DNA of 64,000 nucleotides from Occallatibacter savannae (GTDB lineage: Bacteria > Acidobacteriota > Terriglobia > Terriglobales > Acidobacteriaceae): assembly GCF_003131205.1 (NCBI RefSeq), contig NZ_QFFY01000001.1:1488001-1552000 (forward strand). The letters run 5' to 3'. The notes under the pieces were generated by a model. The model did not search any database and was not told where the DNA came from. It saw only the letters and a program-made list of their open reading frames with translations. Made by a program: the position numbers and the translations under genes. The number at the start of each line of letters is the position of its first letter. Position 1 is the stretch's first letter. Shown here in pieces: positions 7,611 to 14,922 of the stretch.

Positions 7611-8942
7611 ATGCGCGTTCGTGTTTGTGTACTGCTTCTAATCGTCTTTGCCGCTTCCAGTGTTATGGCTCAAGTGATCTTTTCCAGTTCCAAAATCGAC
7701 TACTCAAAAACTCCCAACCAAGTAACTATCACCGGTCAAGGCTTTAAGCCTCAGAGCGCAGCTCCGACAATCGCTATGTTGGGGCAAGATCTTCTTGTTC
7801 TGTCATCAACGAACACCTCGGCTGTTGCAAATCTGCCCTCTGGGCTTGTCGCAGCCTCTTACGGAATCAGTATCACGAACAGCAAAGGGCAATCTGCGCC
7901 AGGGGTCATTGTGAATGGCGCGATCGGACCGCAGGGCCCCATGGGGCAGCCAGGAGCAACAGGACCTCAAGGCACACAGGGGCTGCCGGGACCTCAGGGA
8001 CCTCAGGGTCCGCAGGGAGTCCAGGGACCCGCAGGTCCGGTCGGGGCACAAGGGCGGCCAGGAACGAACACCACCGCAATCGCTCTTTTTCGCAACTATG
8101 AGGCCAATCAGGCCGGTGTAACGTTTTCCGTGGGTGCTTTTCCGTACAGCGCAGCTTTCGATGGTGAAAACATTTGGGTCACCAACTTGAACAGTAACTC
8201 AATTACGAAACTTCGAGCGAACGACGGGGCTAAGTTGGGCACATTTGACGTGGGGACCAATCCGTGGGGTGCCGCATACGACGGAGTGCACGTATGGGTC
8301 AGCAATGCAGGAAGCCAGAACGTCACCGAACTGCAGGCGAGCGACGGCACAGTTTTGGGAACATACGCCGTCGCCGGGAATCCGGCAGGGATAGTTTTCG
8401 ACGGCACTTACCTATGGATCGCTGGACAGCAGTGCAATTGTGTGACAAAGCTACGTGCGAGCGATGGAACGAACGTTGGGACTTTTCCAGTCGGTCCTTT
8501 CCCAGTTGACGAGGCCTTCGATGGTGCAAATGTGTGGGTCGCAAATCGCGACGGCAACAACGTCACCGAATTGCGGGCCAGTGATGGTGCGGTTTTGGGG
8601 ACCTATCCGGTGGGAGCTGGACCCCAGGGGATTGCATTCGACGGGGCACACGTTTGGGTGTCAAATTCTGGGAGCAACAACATAACTGAACTGCAGACTA
8701 GTGATGGCAGCCTGGTAGGTACGTTTCCAGTTGGCAGTACTCCGTTTGGCGTGGCGTTTGACGGAGGGAACATTTGGGTTGTTAACAGCGGCGAAGCGAC
8801 CGTCAGCAAACTTCGCGCACACGATGGGAGCGCGGTCGGCAAGTTCACCACTGGAAATACTCAGTATGGCGGTCGCGTCGGCTTCGACGGGGTGAACATG
8901 TGGGTGACCAACGCTAGCGATGGGACGGTGTCGAAGCTTTAG
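7611..8942 (+). CDS. secreted collagen-stalk beta-propeller protein
   Basis: The ATG at 7611 is preferred because TGAGGG lies just upstream and it starts a clean signal peptide ([21 protein letters not shown]). Residues about 22-105 resemble an IPT/TIG-like beta domain ([17 protein letters not shown]). About 106-151 are uninterrupted Gly-X-Y triplets ([16 protein letters not shown] and on) able to form a collagen-like triple helix. About 172-443 are seven tandem repeats of about 40 residues of the YVTN/NHL type, each with FDG, (I/V)W(V/I), N and a LRASDG-like turn. Seven such repeats would close a seven-bladed propeller. I infer a trimeric surface stalk with a binding head. Confidence 0.85.
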   Translation: MRVRVCVLLLIVFAASSVMAQVIFSSSKIDYSKTPNQVTITGQGFKPQSAAPTIAMLGQDLLVLSSTNTSAVANLPSGLVAASYGISITNSKGQSAPGVIVNGAIGPQGPMGQPGATGPQGTQGLPGPQGPQGPQGVQGPAGPVGAQGRPGTNTTAIALFRNYEANQAGVTFSVGAFPYSAAFDGENIWVTNLNSNSITKLRANDGAKLGTFDVGTNPWGAAYDGVHVWVSNAGSQNVTELQASDGTVLGTYAVAGNPAGIVFDGTYLWIAGQQCNCVTKLRASDGTNVGTFPVGPFPVDEAFDGANVWVANRDGNNVTELRASDGAVLGTYPVGAGPQGIAFDGAHVWVSNSGSNNITELQTSDGSLVGTFPVGSTPFGVAFDGGNIWVVNSGEATVSKLRAHDGSAVGKFTTGNTQYGGRVGFDGVNMWVTNASDGTVSKL

Positions 8943-9316
8943 CCACTACGCTGAAGGCAGACGGGCGGGTGCCCTAAACCATGTCGCTTTGATGAGGTTA
9001 ATGTTCATTCCTGCCGGTCCTGGTGCTCGAAAGATTCATCCACAACCTCTGTGGCCACCGGTCCAGCCCTTCGACCGAACGCCAACCGCATCCAGACGAA
9101 CTGCACAGCACGGAACATCGGGGACACCACCTACACGGATTGTCACTGAGGGCTGCCCGATGTCGGCAATCATAGTGGGGCAGCCTCCAATCTGAATCAA
9201 CTCTCAGCGCCAGAGCAATAACCGGCAAATGTCAGAAGCCGCAACAAGGAGGCGTGAGCTAAAGTAATTGGGGTACACACTCCCATGCAATCCCAATGCA
9301 CGTCGGGCGTTAGGGA
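8943..9316. other. intergenic stretch with one hairpin
   Basis: No gene is supported here. GGCTGCCC (9151-9158) and GGGCAGCC (9178-9185) are perfectly complementary around a 19-base loop, with no T-tract. Transcription of the collagen-like gene and of the leftward gene at 9317-9532 would have to end or begin in this interval. Confidence 0.4.
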
Positions 9317-9532
9317 CTAGAGAGATTCAACTACGACTCTGACAGTCCCCCCCGCATGTAGTTCTTCCATGATCCTGTCCGATTCTCGTGTGCGCTTCAG
9401 CGAGTCGTTGACTTTTCGTTCTGTGGCATCCAGTAGCGACCTGATGGACTGGTCTGAATGCCTGGATTGCCTGAGCGCAGCCTGAGTCAGTCGAATCTCC
9501 TGCAGGATTATCTCAACTTCCGAACTCAACAT
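9317..9532 (-). CDS. small coiled-coil protein
   Basis: The ATG at 9530-9532 gives a 71-residue product (MLSSEVEIILQEIRLTQAAL); the frame is open upstream but loses protein-like character. The whole chain is one predicted amphipathic helix with heptad spacing of Leu and Ile, many Arg and Glu, and ends in a short beta-like GGTVRVVVESL. No family is recognised. No good ribosome site is visible. Confidence 0.45.
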   Translation of the reverse strand: MLSSEVEIILQEIRLTQAALRQSRHSDQSIRSLLDATERKVNDSLKRTRESDRIMEELHAGGTVRVVVESL

Positions 9533-9719
9533 ATTATGTGCGATGAAGACAAGGCCGCAAAAGGGTGCTTTTTGGCCCTTTATCAGGTTAGCTGCCTGGC
9601 TATTCTCAGCCGTGAAACACCAATGTCGACATGTGTAAATCTTCGCCTTTTCTTTGCCTATAATCCCTTGCATGGGTTTGGATGTCGGAGGCCGCCATGA
9701 TCGCCCTGACTGGCCGAAG

Positions 9720-9950
9720 ATGGGGCCATCACTGCTGATCGCTTCTTGCCTCATCCTCGCCATACGAACGGCGAAGTGGAAGCCAAACCTCGATCCTTCT
9801 CTCGCTCATCAAGAAATGGATGACGAGATCCAATTTGCGACCAGCATGGCGCACCGGGTTTTCGCTTTGCTCATCACGAAATATGAAGTGATGTTCCCTC
9901 AGAAGAAGGAGCCCTGGTATCAAGCAAACGATGAGGATGTCAGGCCCTAG
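9720..9950 (+). CDS. conserved hypothetical, mobile-DNA associated
   Basis: From the ATG at 9720 the product is 76 residues: a short hydrophobic start (MGPSLLIASCLILAIR), then EMDDEIQFATSMAHRVFALL and a C-terminal MFPQKKEPWYQANDEDVRP. The acidic MDDEI helix and the KKEPWY end remind me of small acidobacterial hypotheticals found beside mobile DNA, but this is memory, not a search. It converges on the HGGxSTG gene with only 17 bases between the stops. The start is uncertain and could be at 9672. Confidence 0.5.
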   Translation: MGPSLLIASCLILAIRTAKWKPNLDPSLAHQEMDDEIQFATSMAHRVFALLITKYEVMFPQKKEPWYQANDEDVRP

Positions 9951-9967
9951 ACCATCCCCACTCGAAA

Positions 9968-10306
9968 TCATCGGAGTTCGCGGACCAGAAGCCGCTCAAT
10001 TTCTTTGCACTCACGCAACAACTCCCGGAAGTGAGCAGCCTCTTCCCGCGCCTCTGCCGAGAATCGTCCATGTTTCCAATGCGCCTGCTTGATTCTGGCA
10101 AGCCCCGCCGCTGTCCGTGGCCCCGTGGAGCGCCCTCCGTGCATTCGGCATCGCTTCTTACCTCGGACGGCTGGAGAGCCGCACGGAGCGCCCCTGCGAG
10201 TGCGTGCACCGCATCTAGGCGCAGTGCTGAAATCTCCGGGAGGGTTTAAGTTCCTGAGCCAGCCTCGTCGCTTTGCATGGGGTTCATCTGCTGTTTTTTC
10301 AGGCAT
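9968..10306 (-). CDS. HGGxSTG domain protein
   Basis: The 112-residue protein contains CGARTRRGAPCGSPAVRG, then RCRMHGGRSTGPRT and AGLARIKQAHWKHGRFSAEA, the hallmark arrangement of the HGGxSTG family, with paired Cys and His residues that may bind zinc. The C-terminus is an amphipathic helix (EEAAHFRELLRECKEIERLL). The family is common in prophages and integrative elements, and no biochemical role is established to my knowledge. Its start overlaps the end of the gene at 10299-10934 by 8 bases, so the two are translationally linked. A decayed second copy lies at 4965-5113. Confidence 0.8.
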   Translation of the reverse strand: MPEKTADEPHAKRRGWLRNLNPPGDFSTAPRCGARTRRGAPCGSPAVRGKKRCRMHGGRSTGPRTAAGLARIKQAHWKHGRFSAEAREEAAHFRELLRECKEIERLLVRELR

Positions 10307-10934
10307 TCCCCACCCCCGTACCCTTGCTCACGGTTCCCACAATCGCCTGTCCGCCAGCTTGGACGGTGACGTGTTCCACGGTCATCTTTTGCTGTCCGCC
10401 TCCCCGGTACGTTCTGAGGCATTCAGAAATCATCGCAAACGCCCTTAGGAGCTTCGTGGCCCGATTGACGTTACGATCCACTCCGTCTGTAGTCTGGTCG
10501 TCCAACATTCCTCTTCGCATGAACTCCATACTCTGACTGTGCAGCGCAACCAGTTGCGAACACAGCATTACTTCCATCCCATCACGCGGAGAGAGAGCTT
10601 CCACCCCATCCAACGCGAGATTCAGTGCCTCTGGAGTCTCGCCTTTGCCGCGTGTGTGCGGCAAGGACCGCACGAGTTGAGCATGCCGAATGTTGTCTAA
10701 CGACGTGTTTTCGTACGTCGTGGACTCAGACTGCCTATTTGAACCTAGGAACACCTTCTCAACCCTTCGCGCCCCAGCAACGTTTATCGCCAGCTCACCC
10801 TGATCGTTCAGAAAGTATCTGGGAGAGGCGGACGAAGCCGAAGTATCACGTGGGCTCAAAGCTGATTTCTTGTCCTCCGCAGACGGCTCACTCGTGCAGA
10901 CTTTCCGCTCCTCTTTTAGTTTCGATCTCGTCAT
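10299..10934 (-). CDS. hypothetical partner of the HGGxSTG protein
   Basis: The 211-residue product has a polar, low-complexity N-terminus (to about 50) followed by a helical region (EALNLALDGVEALSPRDGMEVMLCSQLVALHSQSMEFM) and a C-terminal beta-like tail VEHVTVQAGGQAIVGTV. Tails of this kind (HV.V..GGQAIVG) occur, as far as I recall, in proteins encoded beside HGGxSTG genes in other phyla. The 8-base overlap with the downstream HGGxSTG gene supports joint action. No catalytic motif is evident. Confidence 0.65.
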   Translation of the reverse strand: MTRSKLKEERKVCTSEPSAEDKKSALSPRDTSASSASPRYFLNDQGELAINVAGARRVEKVFLGSNRQSESTTYENTSLDNIRHAQLVRSLPHTRGKGETPEALNLALDGVEALSPRDGMEVMLCSQLVALHSQSMEFMRRGMLDDQTTDGVDRNVNRATKLLRAFAMISECLRTYRGGGQQKMTVEHVTVQAGGQAIVGTVSKGTGVGNA

Positions 10935-11044
10935 CGGAGTCCTACTAGCATTTTAGGACAATTGACGTTTCGATACGAAGGCAAATCACTCAGGGCTAGA
11001 ATATGAGACAACCGGATAGCTTTTGGCTGATCACCTGAAGTGAC

Positions 11045-11072
11045 AAGGTGGGGCGCCTTCCCGCCCCGCCTT
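11045..11072. other. 11-bp GC-rich hairpin between divergent genes
   Basis: Arms AAGGTGGGGCG (11045-11055) and CGCCCCGCCTT (11062-11072) pair at 10 Watson-Crick positions plus one G-U. Because the flanking genes are transcribed away from each other, this cannot simply be a shared terminator. It may act in a leader RNA or as a protein-binding palindrome. Confidence 0.5.
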
Positions 11073-11114
11073 CCTGTTTCCTTGCAAACCGGGAAGGTCA
11101 CGGAAGGGTGACAA

Positions 11115-12902
11115 ATGCTGAGGGTTCCCGACGATAGGAATCCGTTCAAGTGGACTGAAATACACTTGCTGGCAAAAGCTAAGCTGGCATCGCTTGACAC
11201 GGCGATTCGCAAAGAAATTGATGAGTGCCCCGACGAACTTCCACCCAATCTCGGCGGAGCAAGACACCAGTTTTTCGTTCTCCTCAAGGAGCGCGCGGTT
11301 GACTGGACCCTACGGGCCAAAAACGCCTACTTAGATTGCCTTACTGAAGTTGGCCGCGAACCCTCTCAATCCATCCGGCTTTCGATATGGCAGAACGGAT
11401 TGCGTTGGTTTGTCTCTGAGAATGTGAATGAGTATCTGATCCTTGCCTGCGGGATCACGAAAGAGGAACGGAAACGGGCGATTGGCCCAGAACCTGAACG
11501 TAGTACACCCAAGATGAAAGAGGTGATCTTCACGCTCCATCAGATCGGAGGCGTTGTTCAGGCTGTATTCAGTCAGTTTCAGGCGGAGATGAAGAGCACT
11601 GGAAATTGGCTAGCTGACACGCAGCAACTCATGATGGACATCCGAAAGAACAATCCTCATCTGAAGGAGGACATCTTTGTAGCCGGACGGGGCCGCGCGT
11701 CAGTTCCGCCAGCTCATCCGGAAGCGCGTCTGAACACTCCCGACCTGCCCGCCAGCTCACCGTGGGAACAGCTTTCCCTCGAGTTTTCCAGACTGGCCAG
11801 CGTGGAAAAGAGTGTGCGCGTGGCTCCTATGAGCGTAATTGGCATCCCTGAATTGAACGCTTCGAGTGACTTGTCGGAATGGACCTTTAACGACGCACTT
11901 TCAGAGCATTTCAGAGCGCAATTCGAAGTTCTAGCTTCGAGAGCGGGAAATGCGCTTGCACCTCTTCCAGTGAATGCGAGTCCCTTTCAGTATTGGCTGC
12001 ATCGGTTGTATCAGCACCTCCGTCAGCACAGAAGCAAATACAGCCGCTATTACACCAGCTCAGAGATGGAAGCGCCGCTCATCGATAGCGTGTGCGAAGC
12101 ATCAAGCACGTTCTGCCTTCGGCTTCAACAGCAAAAACTAGAAGGCAAATCAAACAATATGGAACTGGCTGAGTACTTTCAGCAATGGATCGAGAACAAT
12201 TCGGTCAGCGTGTCAATTCCTTCCAATGTCTCAGACCGTCATCGAATTTCGACGGTCGCACAGTGCGCAACCGTTTCGATTCCCATCCATTTCCTTTCCA
12301 TTCGACTGCTCAGAATCAGCTTGCCACGCGGAAGTACAGTCTTCCCTTCACCCCGGAGATTGTTCGATCAAATAGCAGAGAATCATGGACTGATTTGGGT
12401 GATTACGCGCGATGGCCTTTGGATGGCTCAGCAGCCTCCGAACGAAGAGTATATCGACGCTCATGGAATGCCCAGATGCAGCACTCCCATGGAGAAGCCC
12501 ACTTTCCAACCACCTCACCGCCCGAAGCCGAAAGGATCGCATTCAAGCTTTTCCCGCAAACCAGCCGGGCGAAAGCCGACGCGAAATCCAGGCTTCGTCA
12601 TATTCGTTGCGGGATTATGGAAACGGCATCAGGATTCCTCTAGGCGCGTCAGCGATTCTTCGCTCAAACAAATCGCGACAGCGTTGGACCGTTCCCTTTT
12701 CTCAGATCCAGCCGAATGGCTTGAAGGAACCGCGGCGAGAAACCTAAGAGAACACAACCGGAACTTCGGCAACTCAAGAAGGTTGATCAAGAACTGGGTT
12801 GAACTCGTCGCGAGCAACGAGCCGAACTTCAAACCCGCGATGCGAAAGCTTTTATCCAGATGCGCTAATGCGCCCGGAAATCAATTGCCGGATAAAAAGT
12901 GA
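11115..12902 (+). CDS. large hypothetical protein of the mobile element
   Basis: The ATG at 11115 follows GGAAGGGTG. The 595-residue frame is open throughout. Residues 1-370 look native: helical and charged, with no signal peptide. Residues about 375-500 are unusually rich in Ser, Pro, Arg and His (TVFPSPRRLFDQ, PPHRPKPKGSHSS), while a competing frame opens at 12185-12643, so a pair of compensating frameshifts or a low-complexity linker is possible. The last 80 residues again look native and helical. I recognise no domain. Its position upstream of the integrase module suggests it belongs to the element. Confidence 0.6.
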   Translation: MLRVPDDRNPFKWTEIHLLAKAKLASLDTAIRKEIDECPDELPPNLGGARHQFFVLLKERAVDWTLRAKNAYLDCLTEVGREPSQSIRLSIWQNGLRWFVSENVNEYLILACGITKEERKRAIGPEPERSTPKMKEVIFTLHQIGGVVQAVFSQFQAEMKSTGNWLADTQQLMMDIRKNNPHLKEDIFVAGRGRASVPPAHPEARLNTPDLPASSPWEQLSLEFSRLASVEKSVRVAPMSVIGIPELNASSDLSEWTFNDALSEHFRAQFEVLASRAGNALAPLPVNASPFQYWLHRLYQHLRQHRSKYSRYYTSSEMEAPLIDSVCEASSTFCLRLQQQKLEGKSNNMELAEYFQQWIENNSVSVSIPSNVSDRHRISTVAQCATVSIPIHFLSIRLLRISLPRGSTVFPSPRRLFDQIAENHGLIWVITRDGLWMAQQPPNEEYIDAHGMPRCSTPMEKPTFQPPHRPKPKGSHSSFSRKPAGRKPTRNPGFVIFVAGLWKRHQDSSRRVSDSSLKQIATALDRSLFSDPAEWLEGTAARNLREHNRNFGNSRRLIKNWVELVASNEPNFKPAMRKLLSRCANAPGNQLPDKK

Positions 12903-13126
12903 GTTCCCACCGACAAGTCAGTATTTCGCGGATTTCCGCATGCGTTTTCATCCGCAATTGATTCGCGGATGATCTCGGAGATTTTCAGGACGTATCGCTT
13001 TGGAGTCTCGTTTTCTCAAGGCATAGAAAAACCGCCCGCTGCAATGAGGACGGTTCTTCAATTGCCGAACTAAAGTTCCCGCGCTGATCCCTCGACAAGA
13101 CGGGCGGAAACGGAATCGAGCTTCCA
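12903..13126. other. non-coding stretch with short repeats
   Basis: TTCGCGGAT occurs twice (about 12928 and 12961) with inverted copies of the word (ATCCGCAA near 12951), forming short hairpins. Further on, AACCG (13030-13034) and CGGTT (13051-13055) flank the 12-base word CAATGAGGACGG also found at 2365-2376. No gene is supported. The repeats could be an element-encoded operator or iteron-like sites. Confidence 0.4.
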
Positions 13127-13345
13127 ATGCAATTAGACCCCAAATTGAATCGTGCCGCAAGCCTTCGTCTTGCGCGTGCAGTCTCCCACATCCAAAGGGC
13201 CGGAAAGCAGCTTTCAGCCGCTACGCATGCCGTCCCCAACCGCTACCATCAAAACCAACTCCGTCGCCTCGCCATCGACTTGCGAAACGTATCGTCACCG
13301 ATTGCCGGCCTTGCCTCCGTTCTCAAGCGCGGAGGTGATCGATGA
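13127..13345 (+). CDS. small basic hypothetical protein
   Basis: The 72-residue product (MQLDPKLNRAASLRLARAV) is rich in Arg, Ala and Leu and predicted helical. Its stop overlaps the start of the next gene by four bases (ATGA), the first of a chain of such overlaps. I recognise no family. The tight coupling to a winged-helix protein points to a regulatory or accessory role in the mobile element. Confidence 0.6.
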   Translation: MQLDPKLNRAASLRLARAVSHIQRAGKQLSAATHAVPNRYHQNQLRRLAIDLRNVSSPIAGLASVLKRGGDR

Positions 13346-13653
13346 GCAAGTTCTGGCGGGAACATCCCGCGACACCTCACCAACAGGCTTTGCCGTTCAA
13401 CAAAGAACGGAGACGGCGAAAGAGCCTGACCCAGGCAGATGTGCTGATCGGAATGCTTCGAGATACCCGGTCAAAGCGTATCGCCCTCGAACTTCCCGAA
13501 ATCATGAAAGCCGGAATCGCTCAGCATGGCGCACGGTTCAAGGAAATCAGGGAACAAGGGTTTGAGATTCGCAATGAGATGGAGCGCACCTCGGAAGGGG
13601 TCATCCAATCCCGCTATTGGCTCACATTCGACCCGGAGGTGGACGCGCGATGA
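13342..13653 (+). CDS. winged-helix domain phage-type protein
   Basis: The 103-residue product has a basic N-terminus (NKERRRRKSLTQADVLIGML) followed by a compact helix-turn-helix/winged-helix pattern: ALELPEIMKAGIAQHGARFKEI, then REQGFEIRNEMERTSEG and a beta wing VIQSRYWLTF. This pattern matches the small winged-helix proteins of prophages that sense or bind DNA. It overlaps both neighbours by four bases, so translation is coupled. Confidence 0.7.
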   Translation: MSKFWREHPATPHQQALPFNKERRRRKSLTQADVLIGMLRDTRSKRIALELPEIMKAGIAQHGARFKEIREQGFEIRNEMERTSEGVIQSRYWLTFDPEVDAR

Positions 13654-14129
13654 GTAACCTCTCGGATCGAGTCGAATGGGAGGATTACCCCCGGATCGTA
13701 CCGGGGGAATACCTCGCCCACTGCTACTGGGGGAAGAGATACCGTGACCCAGGGTTCAAGCGCTGGACGTGCTTGCTGCGTTGGGACGTGCTCTCAGAAG
13801 ATGCGCAGCGCATCGTTTGCGAGTGTGTACCACTCTGGTTTGCGCTGGGGGTCGGAGAGAAGCCTCGCGCATCTCGACGGGGAAAATACCTCAGCGAGTG
13901 GGTTCGCGCGAATGGCGGGCCACCAGCGCGCGGGGATCGCCTGTCTCCGAGCGTATTCACCAAAAGAATTGCGCGCGTCGAAATCGGGGATGCAAAAAGC
14001 TCTGCTCCCTATTCTGTGGTGCGCCGCATCATTCATTGGGAAACCGGCCCTTCCCGTCAACTCGTCAGAAAGTCAACCAGTCAAGGGAAGCAAGGGAAAA
14101 AGGGCCTAGAAACAGGGGGTTCGCGATGA
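13650..14129 (+). CDS. conserved hypothetical of integrative elements
   Basis: The start is the ATG at 13650, inside the ATGA overlap with the previous stop. The 159-residue protein has no signal peptide and shows RIVPGEYLAHCYWGKRYRDP, FKRWTCLLRWDVLSED, and SEWVRANGGPPARGDRLSPS, then a SVVRRIIHWETGP end. The GEY start and the ANGGPP.R.DRLS segment recall a family often found with integrases in acidobacterial and other soil genomes. The function is unknown, and a role in element replication or regulation is only inferred. Confidence 0.65.
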   Translation: MSNLSDRVEWEDYPRIVPGEYLAHCYWGKRYRDPGFKRWTCLLRWDVLSEDAQRIVCECVPLWFALGVGEKPRASRRGKYLSEWVRANGGPPARGDRLSPSVFTKRIARVEIGDAKSSAPYSVVRRIIHWETGPSRQLVRKSTSQGKQGKKGLETGGSR

Positions 14130-14419
14130 GGTGCGCAGCGTTTTCCTGTCTCTGTTTCGCTGTCTTCTGTCGATTTGTGCTTCGGCCCTTGCCGGGGTCG
14201 AGGGTGAACCTCAACTCAGAACACACCCAAGGGGCAGGCATCCGTTCGCGCGGCGTGCCTGCCAAAGGCAAGATACACAGGATTCAATATCCGCCGTCTG
14301 TTTTCAAACCATCAGGCAAGCTGCTCAATTGCGCTACGGTTACGGTAACCGCTGCTCACCTGCAAATCATTGATTTCATAGTTAGTAAAGGAGGCTGCTG
14401 CCCGAATGCTGCCCGATAA
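14126..14419 (+). CDS. doubtful ORF after the hypothetical gene
   Basis: An ATG at 14126 overlaps the previous stop by four bases and opens a 97-residue frame that runs into the next gene. The N-terminus (MRCAAFSCLCFAVFCRFVL) could be a hydrophobic segment, but the rest is irregular. I keep it only because of the ATGA coupling. The alternative is that 14130-14405 is a leader for the excisionase-like gene, which has its own AAAGGAGG ribosome site. Confidence 0.25.
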   Translation: MRCAAFSCLCFAVFCRFVLRPLPGSRVNLNSEHTQGAGIRSRGVPAKGKIHRIQYPPSVFKPSGKLLNCATVTVTAAHLQIIDFIVSKGGCCPNAAR

Positions 14420-14642
14420 CGAGAAAAGCCGCCCTAAACTTGCGACGGACAAACTTAGCTTCTTTGAGGTAATCGACGCGGCGGAACTTGCAAGTCGCTG
14501 GAGCATTCCGAAGACCTGGATCTTGGAGCAGACGCGTTCCCGTGCTTCCGAGCCGATCCCTTGCGTACGTCTCGGGAGATATGTCCGCTTCGAATGGGAC
14601 TCTCCAGCGCTGTTGAAGTGGTGGCAGAGTAAGCGGAGATAG
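14406..14642 (+). CDS. excisionase-like HTH protein
   Basis: The ATG at 14406 follows AAAGGAGG. The 78-residue product contains a MerR/excisionase-type helix-turn-helix: VIDAAELASRWSIPKTWILEQTR, then PCVRLGRYVRFEWDSPALLKWW. This is the usual layout of small DNA-binding proteins encoded just upstream of tyrosine recombinases, which bend att DNA or repress the element promoter. The integrase lies two genes downstream. Confidence 0.8.
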   Translation: MLPDNEKSRPKLATDKLSFFEVIDAAELASRWSIPKTWILEQTRSRASEPIPCVRLGRYVRFEWDSPALLKWWQSKRR

Positions 14643-14665
14643 TTCACTCCAGTTTAATTTTCTTC

Positions 14666-14694
14666 TTGTCTAACATAGCGGTAAGTTAGATAAT
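14666..14694 (+). promoter_or_regulatory. promoter with embedded operator
   Basis: TTGTCT (14666-14671) and GATAAT (14689-14694) are spaced by 17 bases, a good sigma-70 layout. The inverted repeat TCTAAC (14669-14674) and GTTAGA (14685-14690) overlaps both hexamers, so a bound repressor would block RNA polymerase. The predicted start point is close to the GTG at 14701. Confidence 0.65.
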
Positions 14695-14700
14695 GACTAC

Positions 14701-14922
14701 GTGGCAAAGAAACCGAATCCTCACGCAGTAGCCCTCGGAAAATTGGGCGGAAAGGCACGGGCCGCAAGGTTGTCCGCAGAGGAACGCGCTGCAATTGCCA
14801 GCAAAGCGGGAAATGCGCGAACAGAAAGTCTCACGGCCGTCGAACGCTCGCGCATTGCAAAGTTGGCAGTGAAAGCCCGAGAAGAAAAAAGAGCAAGAGA
14901 GTCAGGAAAGGAGAAGAAATGA
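14701..14922 (+). CDS. small Ala/Lys/Arg-rich protein upstream of integrase
   Basis: A GTG at 14701 opens a 73-residue frame (VAKKPNPHAVALGKLGGKAR) with two related blocks: GGKARAARLSAEERAAIASK and a second RTESLTAVERSRIAKLAVKAR. The (G/A)KAR..RLS.EER.AIA pattern is common to small basic proteins in mobile elements and bacterial chromosomes and is probably DNA-binding. The stop overlaps the integrase start by four bases (ATGA). The gene has no ribosome site because the promoter ends only six bases upstream. Confidence 0.65.
   Translation: MAKKPNPHAVALGKLGGKARAARLSAEERAAIASKAGNARTESLTAVERSRIAKLAVKAREEKRARESGKEKK

Noticed and set aside
7935..8060. CRISPR-like short repeats in the collagen-coding DNA
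   Set aside because: The repeats are in frame and encode Gly-X-Y triplets, so they reflect protein sequence and not spacer-repeat units.
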